The notes under the pieces were generated by a model. That model made no database searches. It had not been told where the DNA came from and was given only the letters and a program-made list of their open reading frames with translations. Position numbers and translations under genes: made by a program. Positions 58,803-64,000 of a stretch of DNA of 64,000 nt are shown here, in pieces (the stretch's first letter is position 1; each line of letters opens with the position of its first letter). Origin of the DNA: Dipteris shenzhenensis (Eukaryota; Polypodiophyta; Polypodiopsida; Gleicheniales); the NCBI GenBank assembly GCA_047967505.1, contig CM106541.1, one strand, 5' to 3'.

Positions 58803-60638
58803 TACTCCCCTTCCTCTAAGAACTCACTCCTGAGTTCACTAGAAAGCCCGAAAACTCTCTGTGAAGATGAGTCAATGCCCATAACTATACTCTGACTATC
58901 AGTTTGAGTGTGCTATACTTTCCATGAGATTCCAATCAAAGAGAATCCAAGGCCAAAGCCATAATCTTTGATAACCAACCCAAGGAAAGTAAATCTCGCA
59001 ATCTAAACAAGGTTACGTATCATCGAGTATTCTCCTCAAGAAATCAAGTAACACATGAATCCACAGAGTTAGTTCCATTGACATATCCATATAAAAGCAT
59101 GGTAAAATCCGTACCTCAAGGTAAAAGATTCTATCAACCTTATCTATTGAGTTCCAATTGGGAATTTGCAAAAAAATATTCACCATGCTGAATACCCTTG
59201 AACTCAAAAATCTTAGGTTGAGATAGAGGAATCATTGTTCAAACAATCCCATCAATTGAGCCCCTCGAGGTCAATTTTTGGGTTGCAGTTTCTATCAACC
59301 CTCATGTCCTGAATTAACAGAATACCCTTGTAATTCAAATTCTTGGGTTGAAATACATGACAGACTTTCCATCGCAGAACAAATAGATATCCGTTCATAA
59401 CTCATGATGGAAGAATCTTCATGGAAGTATCAATGGGCAAAATCCTGACCAAAGATATGGCCCCTTGATCTATCCTCGAAATGACCCCTACATGAGGATA
59501 ATCAGTAAAAATTCAATTGGCTATATCCAGTCAATGGTACTGTTATAGACATGTATATAGTCAACCATCATAGGAATAACATCCTTTGTGATCCAAAGAC
59601 TACGGAAATATACAATCCAAAATCTCTAAAAATAAGATCCACTATCGGATATCCTGTATAAACTTGTGCACAATAAACCACTCCTATCACAGGATCATCC
59701 AATTCTTAGGATCTCTTATCTAGGAACACCAGGTTCCAAACAAGGCATTGACAGACCATCATCAGAAGAGATGTGGTAACCCTCCCCCAGATTGAGTCTT
59801 TACTATGGAGCTCCAGGGTTGAACCCAAAAAATACATGGCTTCTCTCAGGGTAAAGAATCTTAGTCAGCCCTCGTAAAAAATCTAATCAGGCTGCCCCTA
59901 ATTCAATTCAGCCTACTTGTATTTCACCCTAGAGGTCCTTGGGTATTATTTCACGCTGGGTTATACCACCACATCAGAGAATCTTAAATGTAACATACCT
60001 TAGTGTCCCATACCACCAAAGTATACTACAAATAAAAAATCAGTGGACAATATGAGTAAATCAGGTAGCCAATCCCTCTTCAACTCAAATGATCCCAGAT
60101 TGAGTCAGGGTGGCTAATCCATTCTCAATCCTTTTCTTAGTGTGATTATATCACCCCCTTGTGTTACAATACCCCAACCAATAGGTCAAAGAAGAAAACC
60201 AATAGGTAGCATCCCTAACAACTCTTGAATCTTGACTATCGATGACCTCGGACTAAAAGAGTGAGAATCAGAATGACCCCGCCTTTGGACATGATTCAAA
60301 GAAGGTATCCAACAAGACTCATCTTGGTCTAATGAATAAGAACCTTCATATGTCGAAACGGTAACTCGAAGAAACGCCATAACTCACAATCACATCGAGA
60401 TCAAAACTTCAAATAGAAACCAAACAGGAATCTATGCACCAAGATTCGAGAAAGGGAAATCCAATTGTCTTAGTTAAGTCCAGTTTAAGATGTAACAAAG
60501 TCTCAGGCATCCTCAATGTACCATATATCTAAAAAACTGCAAGATATATGAAACAAAAGTACACGTTATATAATTTGAAATCAAATTATAAAGCCACTAG
60601 TTACAAATCAAACCCAAATTAACCAAAACCTGGTCAAT
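58803..60638 (-). other. 3' interior of the non-autonomous element, non-coding
   Basis: No ORF above 64 codons. Repeated GAATACCCTTG, AATTCTTGGGTTGA and ATCAACC-type words near 59140-59350 suggest internal duplication. No gag or pol similarity was seen. Confidence 0.5.
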
Positions 60639-61049
60639 TTAATAATAAGACAGTTTACAATTCATACAAAATTGGGAAACATCTTGAACCAAACATGGTT
60701 CAAAAGATCCAGTCTGGCAAAAAATAATTGGGTGTCGGTCAAAATTGAGGATTTCAACCTCTTCATCGCTTCTCTCAATAACTCGGAAGCGGTACAAAGA
60801 CTCTAAAACAAGCTGTCTACATTTAGAACAGCATGAGCCTTCTTCAATATATTTCTGGTACTGAGGGGTTTTATAGTAGTGAAGAGCTGCCCAGAGTTCA
60901 TCCATCAAGGAATCCATCTCTCGTAGCAGGTCATGAGGTCTATGAGGATTAATCTCCGATGTAGCCTCATCCTCCATCTCAATAAAATAGTAATCCAATG
61001 TACGTGTCTCATTACTTTGATGTCCTTCCATGGCTGAAAAATATCTCAC
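60639..61049 (-). CDS. unknown protein carried by the non-autonomous LTR element
   Basis: 136 codons, uninterrupted, on the element's coding strand. Acidic, with SLMDELWAALHYYKTPQYQK, then GSCCSKCRQLVLESLYRF and a second cysteine pair FCMNCKLSYY at the C-terminus; the two C-x-x-C pairs could bind zinc. Upstream on the same strand are a (CT)n tract and GGCTATATATATACC (about 61297-61311), a TATA-like motif, so it may have its own promoter. It does not resemble gag, protease, RT or integrase. It could be a captured host gene exon or an element-specific ORF. Expression is not shown. Confidence 0.4.
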   Translation of the reverse strand: MRYFSAMEGHQSNETRTLDYYFIEMEDEATSEINPHRPHDLLREMDSLMDELWAALHYYKTPQYQKYIEEGSCCSKCRQLVLESLYRFRVIERSDEEVEILNFDRHPIIFCQTGSFEPCLVQDVSQFCMNCKLSYY

Positions 61050-61242
61050 ACGGGAGAGGGACTAGAAGAAAAACAGCTGCATCCGAACACGTCCTCTTCA
61101 CATGTAGCAAAAGATAATATGGTGCTGCGTTGAATCAAGGAAGAAGGTGGGTAGAGGACAGCAAGAAAGATGGTAGAATCTGATAGGCTGATCTCATATG
61201 GAAAGAGGGTGGGAAATTCGCCTTCATGCGCTGAAGTGCTGA

Positions 61243-61244
<2 letters not shown>

Positions 61245-61286
<42 letters not shown>
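61245..61286. repeat. (GA)n microsatellite
   Basis: About 42 bases of perfect GA repeat inside the non-autonomous LTR element. It lies between the TATA-like motif and the 136-codon ORF, in the would-be leader. Confidence 0.95.
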
Positions 61287-61289
<3 letters not shown>

Positions 61290-62044
61290 TCCCGGGTATA
61301 TATATAGCCAGGAAGAGCCATCAAATGCTAGGCGAATTTAGGGTGGGTGCTTGATTTAGAGCAAGTGCTTTCCTTGCTAGAGAAAAACAAAAAAGCAACC
61401 TGCTTTTTAACCAAAAAACAGTCTCGCTTTTAATAGTTCCTGTCCCGCTTTTCTCCAACCAGCCAAAAATAGCCAAAACGCGCTAAAATTAGGCCATACG
61501 CTCCTTTCCAAAGCCAAGCGCCTGCCCCAATCATATCGCCCTTGTCTCTGATGCCCAAATCTCCTAGACAAGCCGCTCTCCGGCTTATGAACGCCCTCTC
61601 TTTCCTCCTTCTCAACTACAGGAAATCTAGGTCTCTAGGGTAGGAATCTCATCCTTGAGAACCTAGAGGGAATTCTTTCCCTAACCAGCCCACTCTTCCC
61701 CACACAGCCAATCACATCAACAACCCAAGCATGGGAAGTTATAGGTCAAAAAAAACACATACTCATATCTCTTGCTGAAACATCAAGTCTTCTCATTGCC
61801 TACCCTTCTCAGGGAATCTCGATTTCCAAACACACAGCAACCGAGAGAGAGCACACAGCCTATGGACTTCTATTTCTTCCACAAATCTCCCAATCATGAG
61901 CGCACATCATCAGCCAACGATTAAGCCCATACATGAGCGGAAATTCAGATTTGCAAGAGCAATCTCAAAAAGCATACCCAGAAGACATCTTTTGTACATA
62001 GCTCGCATTGAATTCAATTGTGATAGGACGGCTCTGATACCAAA

Positions 62045-62517
62045 TGACACGACCCCGTAGGATCTGACCCTATCACTGACCTAGAATCGCGTCCTCAATA
62101 CAACCAGAATCATAGCACAGGTGCCTCGATCCTTCCGACCACCCTTGAGCACGTGGGCTACAACTCGACTCATCCAAGGCGTCCCATACCACCTGAGCCC
62201 ATCCAGAGGACCTTCAATACACCACCTATGATCCGCCATGTAGATGGCCAGAGTCTCGGCCTGGGTCCAAGCCCCATTCATCAGTTGAGGAGCGCTCAAC
62301 TGATCTACACAATAGCACTGGCCCTCCCTCTATATAAAAGGAAACCCGCTATAGATAGCACAATGCTATGAATAGCTTCCTCCATATAAAGCGAGCACTA
62401 TATATGAATCAATCTCTATATATAGCAATCTCGGCTAAAAATAGCCATCCAGCCCTATGCTATCCCGTAACCCACGTACACCTGCTATCCAACCCTAGGT
62501 ACACCATGCACATGACA
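62045..62517 (-). repeat. 5' LTR of the non-autonomous element
   Basis: 473 bp. Adjacent to the primer-binding site on its left, which fixes the element's orientation as minus. Differs from the other copy by a small deletion near 62175 and a short insertion near 62360. Confidence 0.92.
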
Positions 62518-62658
62518 GCCACCCTCTTCCCATTTCTATAAGAGAGAGTCACCTCTCTCATAGTCAATAGAACACTCATTTCTATATCTCATGTGCTCTC
62601 ACTCCTTGCCATGATGCATCTCTTTTATCCCACTAACCTCTTCATTTGGTATCAGAGC

Positions 62659-64000
62659 AAGGTCGATCCTACCTAGCTCCTAGAGTCACCTAGAACCCAA
62701 GATTTCATCTTCTTCATCACCTTCATTTTGTTTGAGCTCTCTTATGGCCTGACCATTGGAGGCGCCATATCTCAACATCCGACCGTTAACTTTTAGAACG
62801 CTTCATGCTGTAGCTTTATTCAGTTAAGGCGCATGTCTTCACCGTTGGGATCTACGCAATTAGGCTTCTGCTGCCTGTTCTGACACTCAGACTTCTCGAC
62901 GAAATTTCGCGCAATTCAGCCTGTTGGAGCCATATCTCGTCAATTCCTCTGAGGGCATGCTGGGTGTCACTCTTGGGAAGGTGCTGATGAATTTGGTGGG
63001 CAATGGTCCATAGAATGCTGAGAACAGAGCAAAAGACCAGTCGAAAAACGTGGGATTCCCACAAACAATGCAGCCCGTTTTTTCGCCTATCCTCTCATGA
63101 GGATCTTCTTTGATGTTAGGCCTTTCATTTGTCTCTGAAAGCCCCTTGAATGCCCCTCTCTATAGCCTCAATTGCACCCTCCAGCTTCAGATTGTTCGGT
63201 TTGGGGGAAACAGTCAAAATATGGTCAAACTTTGACCATCCCAGAGGTTTGACCAGTCAAAAATTTTATTCTATAGCTGTTTGAGCTGGCTGCACTAATA
63301 GATCTCTGTTTGACTAAGTATTGACTCCGAAATGGACTCCACAAATGTCATGGTACTTGTCATTTATGGTGGTGATGTTTACATTGTCTATGTTTGAGTG
63401 CCATTTGAAAAGGGATAGTTATCATTTTGAAGATAGGTGACTTGTGTTGAGAGATACTGGTTGTAAGAGTATAGACACTGCCCTTGAATTATATATCAAG
63501 TGGTAAGACCTACTCAATATCATGTCTTCAGAAGGTGAGGAGTTGCCCAAAGGTACTTGTTCATAAGTGACATATATAGAAAATCATCACTCTACCCTGA
63601 CCTTGATGTCTAAAAAGATTGTATTAAGTGATGAGCTTAGATGTGGCCATAGCTTTGGACAGAAATATATTATTTTGGTGTCTTCTATATCTGGCTGGTT
63701 CATTGTCTATTGATGAATCTGCACGTCTATTTGATGCACATTAAGTTAAGAAGTCTGTGATTCCACACACCCCACACCACACTGTGTGAGCTCTTGGGCT
63801 ATTCTATCAGTCTACCCCTTGATGAAGAAGCAATGACCATATGATCTATAAAGCCTATTATTGAGCCATTGGATGGCCCTTGATTCTAGTCAGCTAAGAT
63901 GACATCCAAATCTCCACTTCAATCAAAACTGCAAGCCATCAATCATTATCCCGGCAATGTGATCTTGTCACCACACAGGCTCGTTGTCATGGTTGAACCA
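62659..64000 (+). other. leader of the right-edge copia-like element; no gene seen
   Basis: Follows the primer-binding site at 62645-62658. TTTGACCA(T/G) words cluster at 63215-63260. Short ORFs only. If gag starts about 1.4-1.7 kb after the primer-binding site, as in the intron 6 copia, it would lie just outside the window. Confidence 0.4.

Larger units (their letters stand above)
58318..62517 (-). mobile_element. non-autonomous 4.2-kb LTR retrotransposon (LARD-like), complete
   Basis: Left LTR 58318-58802 and right LTR 62045-62517 are nearly identical (both run from TGACACGACCCCG to ACCATGCACATGACA on this strand) and differ mainly by small indels. On the minus strand they read TGTCATG...GTGTCA. 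The primer-binding site TTTGGTATCAGAGC (minus, 62044-62031) touches the 5' LTR, and a polypurine tract AGAGGAAGGGGAG (minus, 58817-58805) precedes the 3' LTR. Target-site duplication GCCAC flanks it (58313-58317 and 62518-62522). The 3.2-kb interior has no gag or pol motif, so it must borrow enzymes from an autonomous relative. Similar LTRs and a perfect duplication suggest a recent insertion. Confidence 0.93.
58076..62644 (+). repeat. copia-like 5' LTR interrupted by a nested LTR element
   Basis: The LTR begins TGTTGGGATAAC at 58076, is interrupted after GCCAC (58313-58317), resumes at 62523 and ends CTCTTCA at 62644, about 364 bp once the insert is removed. TTTGGTATCAGAGC (62645-62658), a perfect primer-binding site for initiator-Met tRNA, follows. 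Its internal region continues to the right edge of the window, where no gag start was recognised. Confidence 0.7.

Overview
This window looks like nuclear DNA of a land plant with a large, repeat-rich genome. The evidence is spliceosomal introns with GT-AG borders, a plant-type molybdenum aldehyde oxidase with one intron of about 9.9 kb, and heavy loading with plant-type Ty1/copia, Ty3/gypsy, LINE and MULE remnants. A fern, lycophyte or gymnosperm would fit best, but the sequence alone does not settle the lineage. No rRNA, tRNA, CRISPR or prokaryotic operon signal was seen.

Layout. 1-2.3 kb: copia-like debris, a (GA)n microsatellite and unrecognised ORFs. 3.0-6.2 kb (minus): a broken MULE-type transposase with a C-terminal SWIM zinc finger. 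6.3-11.3 kb: mostly pyrimidine-rich, LTR-like DNA without convincing genes. 11.3-12.55 kb: a striking cluster of nested palindromes, including two perfect 66-bp arms separated by 4 bp, with decayed relatives downstream. 13.7-17.8 kb (plus): an intron-containing gene remnant that appears to fuse a ParB/sulfiredoxin-like domain to an amino-DNA-methyltransferase domain; this copy carries frameshifts and stops. 19.9-27.1 kb (minus): a decayed Ty3/gypsy element with an extra ORF downstream of the integrase. 28.1-30.0 kb (minus): the 5' part of a Ty1/copia element. 32.4-35.0 kb: a possible DNA transposon with inverted arrays of a degenerate short motif around a broken minus-strand coding region. 35.6-36.5 kb (minus): an unidentified gene remnant.

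37.4-52.2 kb (plus): an aldehyde oxidase gene. Eight exons were placed by frame and splice sites (about 1300 codons), covering both 2Fe-2S clusters, the FAD domain and most of the molybdopterin domain. The last exon or exons were not found and probably lie beyond the window. Intron 6 (42011-51884) is packed with insertions: a copia LTR, leader and gag, tandem repeats, an old minus-strand LINE, and a younger plus-strand LINE with a 13-bp target-site duplication inside or beside it. Downstream of exon 8 are another LINE, a second copy of the 28-30 kb copia family, and a clear nested insertion: a 4.2-kb non-autonomous LTR element (58318-62517, minus, 5-bp target duplication) inside the 5' LTR of another copia-like element that runs off the right edge.

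The aldehyde oxidase is the only gene that looks functional. Everything else with a coding signature is mobile DNA or a damaged remnant. The most unusual features are the ParB-methyltransferase gene and the palindrome cluster about 1.1-2.4 kb upstream of it.
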